Notes: generated by a model from the sequence alone, not told the origin. A DNA stretch of 64,000 nucleotides from Flavobacteriales bacterium (GCA_013204105.1 JABMOM010000040.1:62001-126000); one strand, 5' to 3'; positions 28,719 to 37,542 are shown, counted from the first letter of the stretch. Numbers and translations are program-made.

Positions 28719-28742
28719 ATTCAGGTTGCTCGCAACCTGAAT
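28719..28742. terminator. stem-loop after the SpoIIAA-like gene
   Basis: A perfect 11-bp stem ATTCAGGTTGC / GCAACCTGAAT with a TC loop starts two bases after the stop codon. It is followed by only TTTC, so it may be a processing or attenuation hairpin rather than a strong terminator. It merges into the hexamer tract at its 3' end. Confidence 0.5.
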
Positions 28743-28848
28743 TTCAACTGCAACTACAACTTCAACTTCAATTTCAATCTCAACTTCAACTTCAACTTTG
28801 GGTGTGTTCTCGATACGTCACGCCTGCGGCGTGACACTCGAACTGACA
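28734..28848. repeat. hexamer tract plus REP-like hairpin
   Basis: Tract 28734-28799 is among the longest (about eleven CAACTT-type words). The REP-like unit 28808-28848 has TCTCGATAC, a perfect 8-bp hairpin GTCACGCC-TGC-GGCGTGAC (28817-28835) and ACTCGAACTGACA. Located between the convergent SpoIIAA-like gene and rseP. Confidence 0.8.
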
Positions 28849-28883
28849 CCATAGAAGGAATCTCCCTAGCTCCTCCCTAAAAA

Positions 28884-30203
28884 CTATCGAAAAGCCCGAA
28901 GGATATCGTTTCCATTCGCAAACAGAAGCAATCCTAACAGCAAAATCATCCCTACGGTCTGCGCGTACTCGAGGAACTTATCCCCTGGCTTGCGACCGGT
29001 TATGATTTCGTAGAGCAGGAACATCACGTGTCCTCCGTCCAAGGCCGGGATGGGTAGGATGTTCATGAAGGCCAGGATCAACGATAGGAAGGCGGTCATG
29101 CTCCAGAAGGTATGCCAATCCCATGTGGCTGGGAAAAGGCCTCCGATGGCACCAAAGCCTCCTATTTGGGAAGCTCCTTCTTTGGTGAAGACCAGCTTCA
29201 TGCTGGTGATGTAGCTTCCTAGGATGCTGAATGTTTCGTTTACTCCTGCTGGAATGGCTTGCCAGAAGCCGTACTTGTAGGTCTCCGTCTCGATGAATTC
29301 CGTTGCTGGCGCCATGGCAATGCCAATTTTTCCTCCGTCGGAAATGGCTACGTTGAGTTCGACTTCTTGCTCGTCGCGCATTACGACTACGCTTACTTCC
29401 TGACCCTTGCGAGAGCGGATGGCTTTTACGCCTTCCAAGATGCCGAAGACGGATTCATCTTGAATTTTCACAACACGGTCTCCTTTCTTAAAGCCAGCGT
29501 CGAAGGCTGCATTGCCCGGGATGACGCTGTCAATGACGAAGGGATAGCGCACCGAAAAGAGCGACCTTACTTCGTTGGCCAAAAGCATTTGGTCTACGTC
29601 TTCGGGGAGTTCAATGACCTGGCGTTGTCCTTCGCGTTCGATCTCAATCTTGCGCGCTCCATTGATGAGGACTTCTTTGCCGAGCTGCTCGTAGTACTTG
29701 ACGTCCCCGTCGAGGATGTCAGTGATCTTATCGCCGTCTTGGAAACCGTATTGGTTGAGCGTGGAATCTACGTATACACCGTAGGTCAAATTTTGCAGGG
29801 GAAGGTGCTCTTTTCCATAAGTGAAAAGTATCATGCTGTAGATCAAGAATCCGAGGACCAGGTTTACGGTAACGCCGCCCACCATAATGATGAGGCGTTG
29901 CCAAGCGGGCTTGCTTCTGAATTCCCACGACTTAGGTTCTTCGGCCATTTGTTCCTTGTCCATCGACTCATCGATCATGCCGGAAATCTTGACATAACCC
30001 CCGAGTGGTAGCCAGCCGATGCCATATTCGGTATCCCCTTTCTTCACCTTGAAGAGTGAGAACCATGGATCGAAGAAGAGGTAGAATTTCTCCACTCTTG
30101 TCTTGAAGAGCTTTGCGGGAATGAAATGTCCCAGCTCGTGCAAGACGATCAGAATGGAGAGGCTCAAAATAAGTTGAGCTGCTTTGATCAGAAATACGTC
30201 CAT
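28884..30203 (-). CDS. rseP: RseP-type site-2 intramembrane zinc protease
   Basis: 439 residues. The zinc motif HELGH is at residues 22-26 in the first membrane helix and the partner LDGGH is in the C-terminal helix. One or two PDZ-like segments lie between (about 130-290; FQDGDKITDI, AGFKKGDRVVKI). Site-2 proteases cut membrane-bound anti-sigma factors or signal-peptide remnants after a first periplasmic cut. A FecR-type anti-sigma is encoded 8 kb away, but no direct link is shown by the sequence. It starts one base after the dxr stop, so the two form an operon with dxr first. Confidence 0.94.
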   Translation of the reverse strand: MDVFLIKAAQLILSLSILIVLHELGHFIPAKLFKTRVEKFYLFFDPWFSLFKVKKGDTEYGIGWLPLGGYVKISGMIDESMDKEQMAEEPKSWEFRSKPAWQRLIIMVGGVTVNLVLGFLIYSMILFTYGKEHLPLQNLTYGVYVDSTLNQYGFQDGDKITDILDGDVKYYEQLGKEVLINGARKIEIEREGQRQVIELPEDVDQMLLANEVRSLFSVRYPFVIDSVIPGNAAFDAGFKKGDRVVKIQDESVFGILEGVKAIRSRKGQEVSVVVMRDEQEVELNVAISDGGKIGIAMAPATEFIETETYKYGFWQAIPAGVNETFSILGSYITSMKLVFTKEGASQIGGFGAIGGLFPATWDWHTFWSMTAFLSLILAFMNILPIPALDGGHVMFLLYEIITGRKPGDKFLEYAQTVGMILLLGLLLFANGNDILRAFR

Positions 30204-30204
30204 A

Positions 30205-31371
30205 TCAGTGTATCAATTGTCGCGTAAAGGCCCTTGCCTTCTCGTCGATCTCTATGTATTGTTCTAAAGTCGGATGCGCCACGTGCTCCACTCCCTTCAT
30301 CGTCTCTTCGATCACCCGTTGGATGTCTAGGAATCCGATCTTGTCTTCTAGGAACGCCGCAACGGCAATTTCGTTGGCTGCATTCAGCACACAAGGAAGG
30401 CTCCCCCCCTTTTGCATTGCTTCGAACGCAAGTGCAAGGTTACCAAAGGTATCTCTATCTGGCTGCTCAAAAGTGAGGGATGGATAGTCCATGAAGTTAA
30501 AGCGCGGAAAATCGCTGGATAAACGGTCTGGGTAACCTAAGGCGTATTGGATAGGAAGCTTCATATCGGGCAATCCCATTTGGGCCTTCATGCTGCCGTC
30601 TTCGAATTGCACGATGCTGTGGATGATGCTTTGTGGATGCACGATTACGTCAATCTGCTCGGGCTTTAGCGAAAACAACCACTTGGCTTCAATGACTTCG
30701 AGGCCTTTGTTCATCAGCGTGGCCGAATCAATGGTAATCTTAGCGCCCATCTCCCAGTTGGGATGCTTGAGGGCTTGTGCCTTAGTGACCTGAGCGAGCT
30801 CCTCGCGCTTCTTTCCGCGGAACGGCCCTCCGGAAGCCGTGAGGTAAATCTTCTCAATGGGGTTATGGAATTCACCTACGAGGCATTGGAAAATGGCGCT
30901 GTGTTCTGAATCTACCGGGTAGATGTTGACCCCAGCCTCTCGGGCCGCCTTGGTCACTAGTTCACCCGCAACCACAAGCGTCTCCTTATTGGCCAGCGCA
31001 ATGTGTTTCCCCGCAGCGATCGCTTTCATGGTAGGACGCAAACCAGCAAATCCGACAAGGGCAGTGAGTACGATGTCGACGTTCTCCATTTCCACCACCT
31101 GCTCCAGCGCCGCAGCGCCGGCGTAAACCTTGATGCCAAGGTCCCATAGCGCGTCGCTAACAGCTTGGTATTGGTCTTCGTCGCCGATGACCACGCAATT
31201 TGGTTTGTATAGCTTGGCTTGCTCGATGAGCAAGCCAGCATTCCGGCCGGCAGTCAACACTTCGGCCGTAAACTTCTCTGGGTGCGCCGCGATCACATCC
31301 AAGGCTTGGGTGCCGATGCTACCCGTGGAACCTAAAATGGCAATACCGCGTGTTGTTTTCTCCTCACTCAT
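30205..31371 (-). CDS. dxr: 1-deoxy-D-xylulose 5-phosphate reductoisomerase
   Basis: 388 residues, normal for DXR. The NADPH-binding GSTGSIG lies near residues 14-20, and further landmarks are NKETLVVAGELV, PVDSEHSAIFQ, LTASGGPFRG, MNKGLEVIEAKWLF and the substrate-loop IVHPQSIIHS. The enzyme commits carbon to the MEP route of isoprenoid synthesis in the cytosol. The ATG at 31371 (MSEEKTTRGIAILG) is chosen; a TTG at 31383 overlaps the likely -7 box CACATTTG (minus strand, 31381-31388). The leader would then be very short. Upstream lies a repeat region. Confidence 0.96.
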   Translation of the reverse strand: MSEEKTTRGIAILGSTGSIGTQALDVIAAHPEKFTAEVLTAGRNAGLLIEQAKLYKPNCVVIGDEDQYQAVSDALWDLGIKVYAGAAALEQVVEMENVDIVLTALVGFAGLRPTMKAIAAGKHIALANKETLVVAGELVTKAAREAGVNIYPVDSEHSAIFQCLVGEFHNPIEKIYLTASGGPFRGKKREELAQVTKAQALKHPNWEMGAKITIDSATLMNKGLEVIEAKWLFSLKPEQIDVIVHPQSIIHSIVQFEDGSMKAQMGLPDMKLPIQYALGYPDRLSSDFPRFNFMDYPSLTFEQPDRDTFGNLALAFEAMQKGGSLPCVLNAANEIAVAAFLEDKIGFLDIQRVIEETMKGVEHVAHPTLEQYIEIDEKARAFTRQLIH

Positions 31372-31501
31372 TTGGGGGTGCAAATGTGGGGATTTGGCGC
31401 GGGTTTTTGGTGATTTGCATCGGGGGAATTATAATCTCGAGGATAAGCGAACTTATGAGATGGAGGAAGGCAGTTCTTTGGTAGGATCTCAAATGCCATT
31501 G

Positions 31502-31558
31502 TAACTTCAACTTCAAACTGACAGTTAATGCTGGAGGCTTGATCGTTCGAACTGACAT
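31502..31558. repeat. short hexamer tract plus REP-like half
   Basis: TAACTTCAACTTCAAAC (31502-31518) is followed by TGACAG and by GTTCGAACTGACA ending at 31557. The hairpin portion is degenerate. This unit abuts the 5' end of the cyclase remnant. Confidence 0.6.
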
Positions 31559-31570
31559 CAAGAGAGGCTT

Positions 31571-31881
31571 CCCCTCTTTGAGATGAGCCTTGGTATTCAC
31601 ACCGATCCATAATAGCGAGCGTTATTGGTGACAAAATCCATTACGACATGTAGGGCGATACCGTAAACACTGCTAGCCGCATGGAGAATTCTGGTGAGTT
31701 TGGACTAGTGAATATTAGCCAGGATACTTATTATTTGCTGAAGGGGAATCCAGTGCTAGCATTCGAGTTCAGAGGGAATATTGAAGCCAAGGGTAAGAGT
31801 GAGATGCAGATGTATTATGTCAACTATCCTAACTTTATTCACAAGCTCCTTGAGCTAATCCATCTGCAGCCCGCATCTTGA
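31571..31881 (+). pseudogene. decayed tail of a class III adenylate/guanylate cyclase
   Basis: Translation from 31571 reads PLFEMSLGIHTDP, then after a one-base deletion near 31607 IIASVIGDKIHYDM, a TAG (31651-31653) exactly where cyclases have Trp, then GDTVNTASRMENSGE (catalytic-site region) and VNISQDTYYLL ... GNIEAKGKSEMQMYYV to a stop at 31881. The order and spacing match the last third of a class III cyclase catalytic domain. The 5' part is missing, replaced by a repeat unit. The 66-codon frame from 31681 is the surviving tail, not an independent gene. Confidence 0.8.
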
Positions 31882-32044
31882 AATCAAATACCCCATCTCG
31901 GCTTCAGCTTGGAACGAAAGAAGAGAGCCCCCTACTTTCTCAATCTTTAGTAGTTTAGTGTCCATTCCGCGTCGGCACTTCAGCAATATCCAGAGACGTT
32001 GATTCCAAGTGAATCATACTAATATTGAAACAGAACGAGATAAT

Positions 32045-33730
32045 ATGGGGCAACCAAACACGAACGACTCACTTAAAAAAGAAATAGAAGAACTAGCCAA
32101 GTTCCCAGAAATGAACCCTGGACCTGTGATCAGGTTGAATAGTCGCGCGGAGATTCTGTTGGCGAATTCCGCAGCTCGAAAAATCTTCAATCAAAAAAGT
32201 CTCATTGGTCAAAGTTGGCTTGACTTGTGCCCCGGATTAAAAGAAGAGAATTGGCAAGAAATTAGTGCTGGTGGTGCCGAAATGGGTTTTGAAGCCGATG
32301 TCGCTGAACGTTGTTATTTGTTTACCCATGTATGTCCTAAAGACAGTGAGAATTTCTTTGTTTTTGGATCAGATGTCACACAAATTAAATTGATCGAGCG
32401 AGAGCTCAAGGAACAGCGTGAGTCTCTTTCCAATATGGCCAGGTTCCCAGACATGAATCCTGGTCCGGTGCTCAGAATGCAAGATGATGGAAAGATTCTT
32501 TTATCGAATAAAGCTGCCAAGGAAATTTTTGGGTCAGACATCAAAGGAGACGATTGGAAATCACTGTGCCCAGGAATGAATCAAAAAAAGTGGGATCAAA
32601 TCACCACAATGAACGACATCTCATATCACGAGGTGGAAATGAACGGAAAAATCTACATGTTCACGCATACCAAAGATTTTCAATCCAATTTCACCTTTGT
32701 TTATGGCGCAGACATTTCGGAGCAAAAGAAAACCGAAAAATCATTGCAACAAGCGGAAAAAATGGCCACGCTAGGAACTTTAGCCGCTGGCGTTGCACAC
32801 GAACTAAATAATCCAGCCGCTGCCACAAAAAGAGCTTCTCAAATTCTCAAAGAAAAGCTCTCTGCATTGGAGAAAGTGCACATTGAGCTGAACCAGCGAG
32901 AATTATCGGCCGAGGATCTAGCCTTGATTCATGTATTTGAAGAACGTGCGCTAGATCGAAGTTCGGCCTTGAATGAACTGGATGCTATGACGCGGTCTGA
33001 TTTGGAAGCGGACATCGAAGATTGGCTGGACGATAAAGGATTTGATAACGATTTGGACATGGCGCCGCAATTCGTAGATCTAAACTTCACCCTTGATGAG
33101 TTGGACGATCTTTTGGCGCAATACAACAAAGACAATTTTGAAGCCATCCTGAATTGGCTCGCTACTATCTTTCCCGTTTATTCATTGCTTACAGAAGTGA
33201 GTGAAGGTACGAGTCGAATTTCTGAGATTGTTGTAGCACTCAAGAACTACTCCTTTCTAGGTCAAGCCGAGGTGCTCAAAATAAATTTACACGATAGCTT
33301 GGACAATACACTCGTCATTCTGAGAAACAAAATGAAGGTGGGAATCAAAATCATTCGACAGTATGACAAAAGCATTCCTGAAATCATGGCCTATGGCAGT
33401 GAACTAAATCAAGTTTGGACTAACCTCCTTGACAACGCCATTGACGCCATGAACGGAGAAGGTGAAATTAAAATTAGGACGTTGCTGAAGGGTGATTTGG
33501 TTTGTGTTGAAATCGAAGACAGCGGCAAGGGTATTCCAGCAGACGTTATACCTAAGATTTTTGACCCATTTTTCACCACTAAACCCATTGGAAAAGGCAC
33601 AGGACTGGGTCTCTCGACTAGCTACGGAATAATTGTAGAAAAACACAAAGGACAAATGAAAGTAACTTCAGAACCGGGTAAAACAGTTTTCGAGACACTG
33701 CTATCCGTTAATATAAAAGACCATGACTAA
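32045..33730 (+). CDS. soluble sensor histidine kinase with two PAS domains
   Basis: 561 residues, no membrane helix. Two PAS units open with nearly the same words ([12 protein letters not shown] at about 20, [12 protein letters not shown] at about 135). A HisKA helix follows with the phospho-accepting His in GVAHELNNP near residue 252, then a long all-helical insert rich in Asp/Glu (about 270-380) and an ATPase domain with [16 protein letters not shown] and GTGLGLS boxes. I chose ATG 32045; a GTG at 32009 would add twelve polar residues. It overlaps the next gene by eight bases, so kinase and the regulator-reductase fusion are coupled. The signal sensed by the PAS domains is unknown. Confidence 0.88.
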   Translation: MGQPNTNDSLKKEIEELAKFPEMNPGPVIRLNSRAEILLANSAARKIFNQKSLIGQSWLDLCPGLKEENWQEISAGGAEMGFEADVAERCYLFTHVCPKDSENFFVFGSDVTQIKLIERELKEQRESLSNMARFPDMNPGPVLRMQDDGKILLSNKAAKEIFGSDIKGDDWKSLCPGMNQKKWDQITTMNDISYHEVEMNGKIYMFTHTKDFQSNFTFVYGADISEQKKTEKSLQQAEKMATLGTLAAGVAHELNNPAAATKRASQILKEKLSALEKVHIELNQRELSAEDLALIHVFEERALDRSSALNELDAMTRSDLEADIEDWLDDKGFDNDLDMAPQFVDLNFTLDELDDLLAQYNKDNFEAILNWLATIFPVYSLLTEVSEGTSRISEIVVALKNYSFLGQAEVLKINLHDSLDNTLVILRNKMKVGIKIIRQYDKSIPEIMAYGSELNQVWTNLLDNAIDAMNGEGEIKIRTLLKGDLVCVEIEDSGKGIPADVIPKIFDPFFTTKPIGKGTGLGLSTSYGIIVEKHKGQMKVTSEPGKTVFETLLSVNIKDHD

Positions 33731-35387
33731 GCCGATCATTCTTTGTGTCGACGACGATCCAGAAGTGCTCGCTTCTGTTGAAAGAGACTTAAGATCCCAA
33801 TACAGAAAGGAGTTTAGAATAGTAAAAGCACTCGGATCTGACAATGGTCTTGAAGCTGCAGAAACCATTAAAAAGCGCGGCACCCCAATCGCATTGTTCT
33901 TAGTAGACCAACGAATGCCTGGAATGACAGGAACAGATTTCTTGGCTAAAATGACCATACTGCACCCCGACAGCGCAAAGGTGCTATTAACCGCTTATTC
34001 AGATACGGAAGCGGCGATCGTCAGTATCAACAGCATTGGCCTTGACCACTATCTTCTGAAGCCATGGGATCCACCCGAGCAAAAATTGTATCCGGTTCTG
34101 GATGACTTGTTGAGCTTATGGCGAAGCAGAGCGGAAATACCTTTTGAAGGCATCCAGCTAGCCGGTGCTCAATGGTCTTCGAATTGCTACGAAATCAAAG
34201 AGTTCATGTCCCGCAATCAAATTCCTTATAAATGGGTGGATATTGACCAGGACGAAGCAATGCTGGAACTGGTGAAGAGCCTAACAAAAGATACCACCAA
34301 GCTACCTATCGTCTTTTTTCCCGATGGCACGCATATTATACAGCCTACGCATAAGGAAATTGCGGATAAGGTGGGATTAAAAACTACAGCCGATAATCCA
34401 TTCTACGATGTAGTGGTCATCGGAAGTGGCCCTGCTGGTTTAGCCAACGCCGTTTATGCAACTTCGGAGGGGCTTAAGACCTTGATTGTGGAACGAAGTG
34501 CACCGGGTGGACAAGCTGGAACCAGTTCACGGATTGAAAACTACCTAGGATTTCCTGCAGGATTGTCAGGAGCTGACTTGGCCCAACGCGCAGTTGCTCA
34601 GGCCAAAAAGTTTGGCGCTGAGTTACTTACCGCACAAGAAGTCGTAACTATTGAGGAGAATGCACCATATAAAATTGTAAAATTTAAAGATGGTCGTCAG
34701 GTTTCGGCATACACAGTCGTCTTAGCAACTGGAATGAAGGTTCGTAAACTAGAAGTAAAGGGCATTGACAAGCTACATGGCGTTGGCGTATACTATGGTG
34801 CGGCTATGACTGAAGCATCCACGTATAAGGGTCAAGATGTATGCATTATTGGTGGAGCAAACTCCGCAGGACAAGGAGCTTTGTTTTTTAGTCGATATGC
34901 CAAATCAATTACGATGATGATCAGACGAAATTCCTTTGCGGAAACGATGTCTTCGTATCTGATCGAACGAATTGAAGCCACACCGAACATTACGGTTCTT
35001 CCTAATTCTGAAACAGTCGAAGTAGAAGGCGAGACTTCATTGCGAAAAATTATCTACAAGAACATTAAAACGGGGGAACTCAGCGAACTTGATTCTGCGG
35101 CGATGTTTATTTTTATTGGCTCCTTTCCGCAGTCAGACTTTGTAGCAGATTTGGTGGCCCGGGACGACAAAGGCTTCATTTTAACCGGATCAGACTTGCC
35201 ACGATTATCTAACAATCGCCCTGCTAATTGGAACTTAAAACGTGAACCATTTTTATTTGAAACAAGCGTGCCCGGAATTTTTAGTGTGGGTGATATACGC
35301 CATGGCTCTAATCATCGTGTGGCTGCGGCAGTAGGAGAAGGGTCTGCATGCATACATCTGGTTCACAAATACATCGAAGCCATATAA
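33723..35387 (+). CDS. response regulator-thioredoxin reductase-like fusion
   Basis: 554 residues: a receiver domain (about 1-125, phospho-Asp62 in LVDQRMPG), a glutaredoxin-like domain (about 140-225; SSNCYEIKEFMSRNQIPYKWVDID, one Cys only) and an FAD/NAD(P)H thioredoxin-reductase-like module (about 230-554; VIGSGPAGLANAVYA for FAD, IIGGANSAGQGA for NAD(P)H). The redox CxxC of true thioredoxin reductases is absent: the corresponding stretch reads GVYYGAAMTEA. It is therefore a flavoprotein oxidoreductase whose electron acceptor is not a CxxC disulfide, or a sensor. Encoded with the PAS kinase that presumably phosphorylates Asp62. Confidence 0.9.
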   Translation: MTKPIILCVDDDPEVLASVERDLRSQYRKEFRIVKALGSDNGLEAAETIKKRGTPIALFLVDQRMPGMTGTDFLAKMTILHPDSAKVLLTAYSDTEAAIVSINSIGLDHYLLKPWDPPEQKLYPVLDDLLSLWRSRAEIPFEGIQLAGAQWSSNCYEIKEFMSRNQIPYKWVDIDQDEAMLELVKSLTKDTTKLPIVFFPDGTHIIQPTHKEIADKVGLKTTADNPFYDVVVIGSGPAGLANAVYATSEGLKTLIVERSAPGGQAGTSSRIENYLGFPAGLSGADLAQRAVAQAKKFGAELLTAQEVVTIEENAPYKIVKFKDGRQVSAYTVVLATGMKVRKLEVKGIDKLHGVGVYYGAAMTEASTYKGQDVCIIGGANSAGQGALFFSRYAKSITMMIRRNSFAETMSSYLIERIEATPNITVLPNSETVEVEGETSLRKIIYKNIKTGELSELDSAAMFIFIGSFPQSDFVADLVARDDKGFILTGSDLPRLSNNRPANWNLKREPFLFETSVPGIFSVGDIRHGSNHRVAAAVGEGSACIHLVHKYIEAI

Positions 35388-35398
35388 ATTAAACCACG

Positions 35399-35641
35399 TT
35401 GAAAATCAAATATTTATATAAGTCAGATTGGGTCTTATCAGCTCTCAAAGTTGCCTTGATAGTCGGCTCGATTTTATTTGCAATCAATCACGGTAAAGCC
35501 GTTTACGAGAACACGATGAATACAGGCAGATGGGTTTCTGTGCTTCTAAGCTATGTGGTGCCCTATTGTGTTTACATCATTGGAAAGGCTTCTAATATGA
35601 AGGTGATTTCAAAAGAGGAAGATCAACTTAACAAGCTATGA
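35399..35641 (+). CDS. NrtS-like small membrane protein
   Basis: 80 residues with two membrane helices. The pattern SALKVALIVGSILFAINHG and WVSVLLSYVVPYCVYIIG resembles NrtS, a small nitrate/nitrite transporter reported in cyanobacteria and elsewhere. The start codon is a TTG at 35399, eleven bases after the reductase stop, so it belongs to the same transcript. If the transport role holds, the kinase-flavoprotein pair may respond to nitrate, nitrite or a related redox signal; that is inference. Confidence 0.68.
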   Translation: MKIKYLYKSDWVLSALKVALIVGSILFAINHGKAVYENTMNTGRWVSVLLSYVVPYCVYIIGKASNMKVISKEEDQLNKL

Positions 35642-35678
35642 ATTGTTGAAAGGTGGCCCTCCATTCTCTTGAAAAGAG

Positions 35679-35744
35679 CCTGGTAAAATTGAAGCAAAGG
35701 CTAAGGGAGAGATCGAGATGTGGTTTGTTCCGGTGAAAATTTAA
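35679..35744 (+). pseudogene. C-terminal remnant of a second nucleotide cyclase
   Basis: The frame ending with TAA at 35742-35744 reads GKIEAKAKGEIEMWFVPVKI, matching the last strands of class III cyclases and the 31571 remnant (GNIEAKGKSEMQMYYV) but clearly different in DNA. No start or upstream catalytic portion exists; an in-frame TGA lies at 35670-35672. Only about 20 codons survive, so the match is suggestive, strengthened by the partner remnant on the other side of the cassette. Confidence 0.6.
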
Positions 35745-35772
35745 TAACCAGCGCGTTGGTTCAACTGCTGGC

Positions 35773-35820
35773 TGTTCTCGATTCAATCACGCCAATGGCG
35801 CGATCTTTCGCACTGACAGT
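35773..35820. repeat. REP-like hairpin unit
   Basis: TGTTCTCGATTC, inner hairpin ATCACGCC-AAT-GGCGCGAT (one mismatch) and TTTCGCACTGACAG. It stands without an adjacent hexamer tract, between the NrtS-like gene and the convergent merR gene. Confidence 0.7.
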
Positions 35821-35915
35821 TGAAGAGAGCACCCACTTATGTTCCATTTTTCTGCACTCGACCCCTTAGCCACTGGCTCATGGCGCTTCACCAAAAAAAA
35901 GCTTCAGCCCTAAGC

Positions 35916-36314
35916 CTAATCCCCAAACTCACCCTTCAGCCTCGCAATCATCGAATCACTATTATAAGCGCAGTCGTTGTCTAAGTGTTCCTGCAGAAAG
36001 GACTGAATTTGATTCAAGGAGGCTATCCTCTGTCGTACTTCATCAATTTTATCCCGAATGAATTGCTTTCTACTCTCCGCATCCAATTCATCGTTCACCA
36101 AGGCATCCATCACGCCTTTGCATTCTCTTAGTTTCAAGCCAATGCGCTGCATTTCCTTGATCATGTTGATCCGGGCTACGCTCTCTTTGCCGTACTCTTT
36201 GTAATTGTTGTACGGATTCGGCCGGGTAACCTCATTCAGCAATCCCAATTTTTCATATAGACGAATTGCATCTCTTGAAACCCCCGTCTTTTCTGACACT
36301 TCACCAATTCGCAT
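35916..36314 (-). CDS. MerR family transcriptional regulator
   Basis: 132 residues: a MerR winged-helix DNA-binding domain (MRIGEVSEKTGVSRDAIRLYEKLGLL, then YNNYKEYGKESVARINMIKEMQRIG) and a coiled-coil dimerisation helix (about 75-115), ending in a short tail with one Cys (DNDCAY). No metal-binding Cys pair is evident, so the ligand is uncertain. The ATG at 36314 is chosen because it opens the conserved helix; an upstream in-frame start at 36356 would lie inside the operator. It is transcribed divergently from a 73-residue gene, with a near-perfect dyad between them. Confidence 0.9.
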   Translation of the reverse strand: MRIGEVSEKTGVSRDAIRLYEKLGLLNEVTRPNPYNNYKEYGKESVARINMIKEMQRIGLKLRECKGVMDALVNDELDAESRKQFIRDKIDEVRQRIASLNQIQSFLQEHLDNDCAYNSDSMIARLKGEFGD

Positions 36315-36334
36315 AAAAATAATTGACTTTTCGC

Positions 36335-36364
36335 TTGACCGTTGACTATAGTCCACGGTATAGC
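36335..36364 (+). promoter_or_regulatory. MerR-type operator-promoter
   Basis: A 22-bp dyad (36338-36359, arms ACCGT.GACTA / TAGTC.ACGGT, a single mismatched pair) lies between TTGACC (36335-36340) and TATAGC (36359-36364). The 18-base gap between the hexamers is near the long spacers of MerR-activated promoters. It faces the 73-residue gene at 36399. Confidence 0.75.
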
Positions 36365-36398
36365 TTTACTGGAAATAAACAACTAAAGATAAAAGATC

Positions 36399-36620
36399 AT
36401 GAAAATCACAGCAAACACCATGGTGTCAGACATCCTCAAAGAGCACGGAGACATCGCAGAAATCATGGAGTTATTTGGAGTAAAGCGAGTCGGAAACTAC
36501 AGATTTCGAACATTCCTAACGCGCTTCATCAGCGTCCGAACAGCAGCTTTCGTTCACCGGGTTCCACTGAAGGGTTTCATACGCATGGTTGAAAGAGCGA
36601 TCACGAAGAAGGACCAGTAA
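36399..36620 (+). CDS. DUF1858-like small protein
   Basis: 73 residues, cytosolic. ITANTMVSDILKEHGDIAEIMELFG resembles the start of DUF1858/ScdA-N-type domains. The second part (RFRTFLTRFISVRTAAFVHRVPLKGFIRMVERA) is a second helical pair common in such proteins. The Cys residues that often follow the first helix in this group are absent (VKRVGNY). It is the evident target of the adjacent MerR operator. Its cellular role is unknown; ScdA-related domains are linked to di-iron or nitric-oxide metabolism, which is only a hint. Confidence 0.65.
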   Translation: MKITANTMVSDILKEHGDIAEIMELFGVKRVGNYRFRTFLTRFISVRTAAFVHRVPLKGFIRMVERAITKKDQ

Positions 36621-36651
36621 CGATGACGGTATTGCTCTCTGTAGTGTAAGG

Positions 36652-37542
36652 CTATCCCTCTGACAACACCAACTTGTACCCAATCCCTCGGATGTTGACG
36701 ATCCGAACATTGGCATCCGCCTCGAGCTTTTTTCTCAGTTTGGAAATGAAAACGTCCAAGGTTCTTCCTACGTAATCGCCCTCGTCACCCCAAACAGCAT
36801 TTAGAATTTGCTCTCGCTCCACGGTATCGTTGGCCGACTCAGAAAGGAGTTGCAGTAAATCTGACTCTTTGCCCGTCAATTCTATGCGATTGTTATCGAT
36901 CGACAACTCCATTTTCTTTTTGTTGAACACAAAGGCACCGATCCGGATTTCATTCGGGTCGACCTTCGATTTTGAGTTGCGCATCAGGAGGTATACAGCA
37001 ATCGCCGTCGCACCAGCAACAAGCGACATCATCCAGAGCATGGAGGTATTACTTTCTTGATTCGGCTCAGTAGGACCCGACAGGAACAACGCGGCGGAAT
37101 CATCAGTGCCCTTATCGATCAGGGTGATCCATAGCTCGTAGCATGCCTCGGGTTGTGCTCTTCCCTTGCAGGCCATCACATCGTTCTCCTCGCCGATCTC
37201 ATAGCTGTGCACCACCTTCTGAGAATCACAGGACACGAACTCCACGATGTAGTTGGATGCAATGTTTGTTGCTCGGATAACGCTATCGATCTTATTGCTT
37301 GCCCGTTCTGGATCAAAACCAAAGGCCGCTCCAAACCGAATGCGGTAACGGCCACCTTCTTTCTCAACTGGCAATACGATGGAGGTACTATCTCCCGCAC
37401 TGAGCAAGACTTGATGTCCGACCATGCGCAAGGACACTTCAACGTGGCTTTGCTCGCTCGGCGACAGCTCGCCGCCATCGGCCAAGCATGAACTGCTAAA
37501 CAGCAGCACAGTAATGTACACGAGCAAGATTCGAAAAAGCAT
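36652..37542 (-). CDS. membrane-bound winged-helix transcription regulator
   Basis: 296 residues. Signal peptide/first helix (1-21), periplasmic beta-rich sensor domain (about 25-165, three Cys), one membrane helix (about 170-188, MLWMMSLVAGATAIAVYLL), and a cytosolic OmpR-type winged-helix domain (about 205-295; LTGKESDLLQLL, VWGDEGDYVGRTLDVFISKLRKKL, IRGIGYKLV). It is a ToxR/CadC-like one-component regulator with the polarity reversed: sensor first, DNA-binding domain at the C-terminus. TAGCTTTG (37547-37554) followed by CACC and the ATG predicts a leaderless message. Two tandem TTTACATTC sites lie in the divergent gap. Confidence 0.88.
   Translation of the reverse strand: MLFRILLVYITVLLFSSSCLADGGELSPSEQSHVEVSLRMVGHQVLLSAGDSTSIVLPVEKEGGRYRIRFGAAFGFDPERASNKIDSVIRATNIASNYIVEFVSCDSQKVVHSYEIGEENDVMACKGRAQPEACYELWITLIDKGTDDSAALFLSGPTEPNQESNTSMLWMMSLVAGATAIAVYLLMRNSKSKVDPNEIRIGAFVFNKKKMELSIDNNRIELTGKESDLLQLLSESANDTVEREQILNAVWGDEGDYVGRTLDVFISKLRKKLEADANVRIVNIRGIGYKLVLSEG

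Noticed and set aside
28698-28880. Short plus-strand open frame encoding Asn/Phe repeats
   Set aside because: It is the hexamer tract and REP-like unit read as codons; such tracts stay open in several frames and have no start context.
29259-30011. Plus-strand frame of 250 codons
   Set aside because: Antisense to rseP, whose HELGH and PDZ motifs are clear; no recognisable domain in the opposite frame.
31681-31881. Stand-alone 66-residue gene
   Set aside because: It continues, in frame across a TAG, the cyclase remnant that begins near 31571; it is the tail of a pseudogene.
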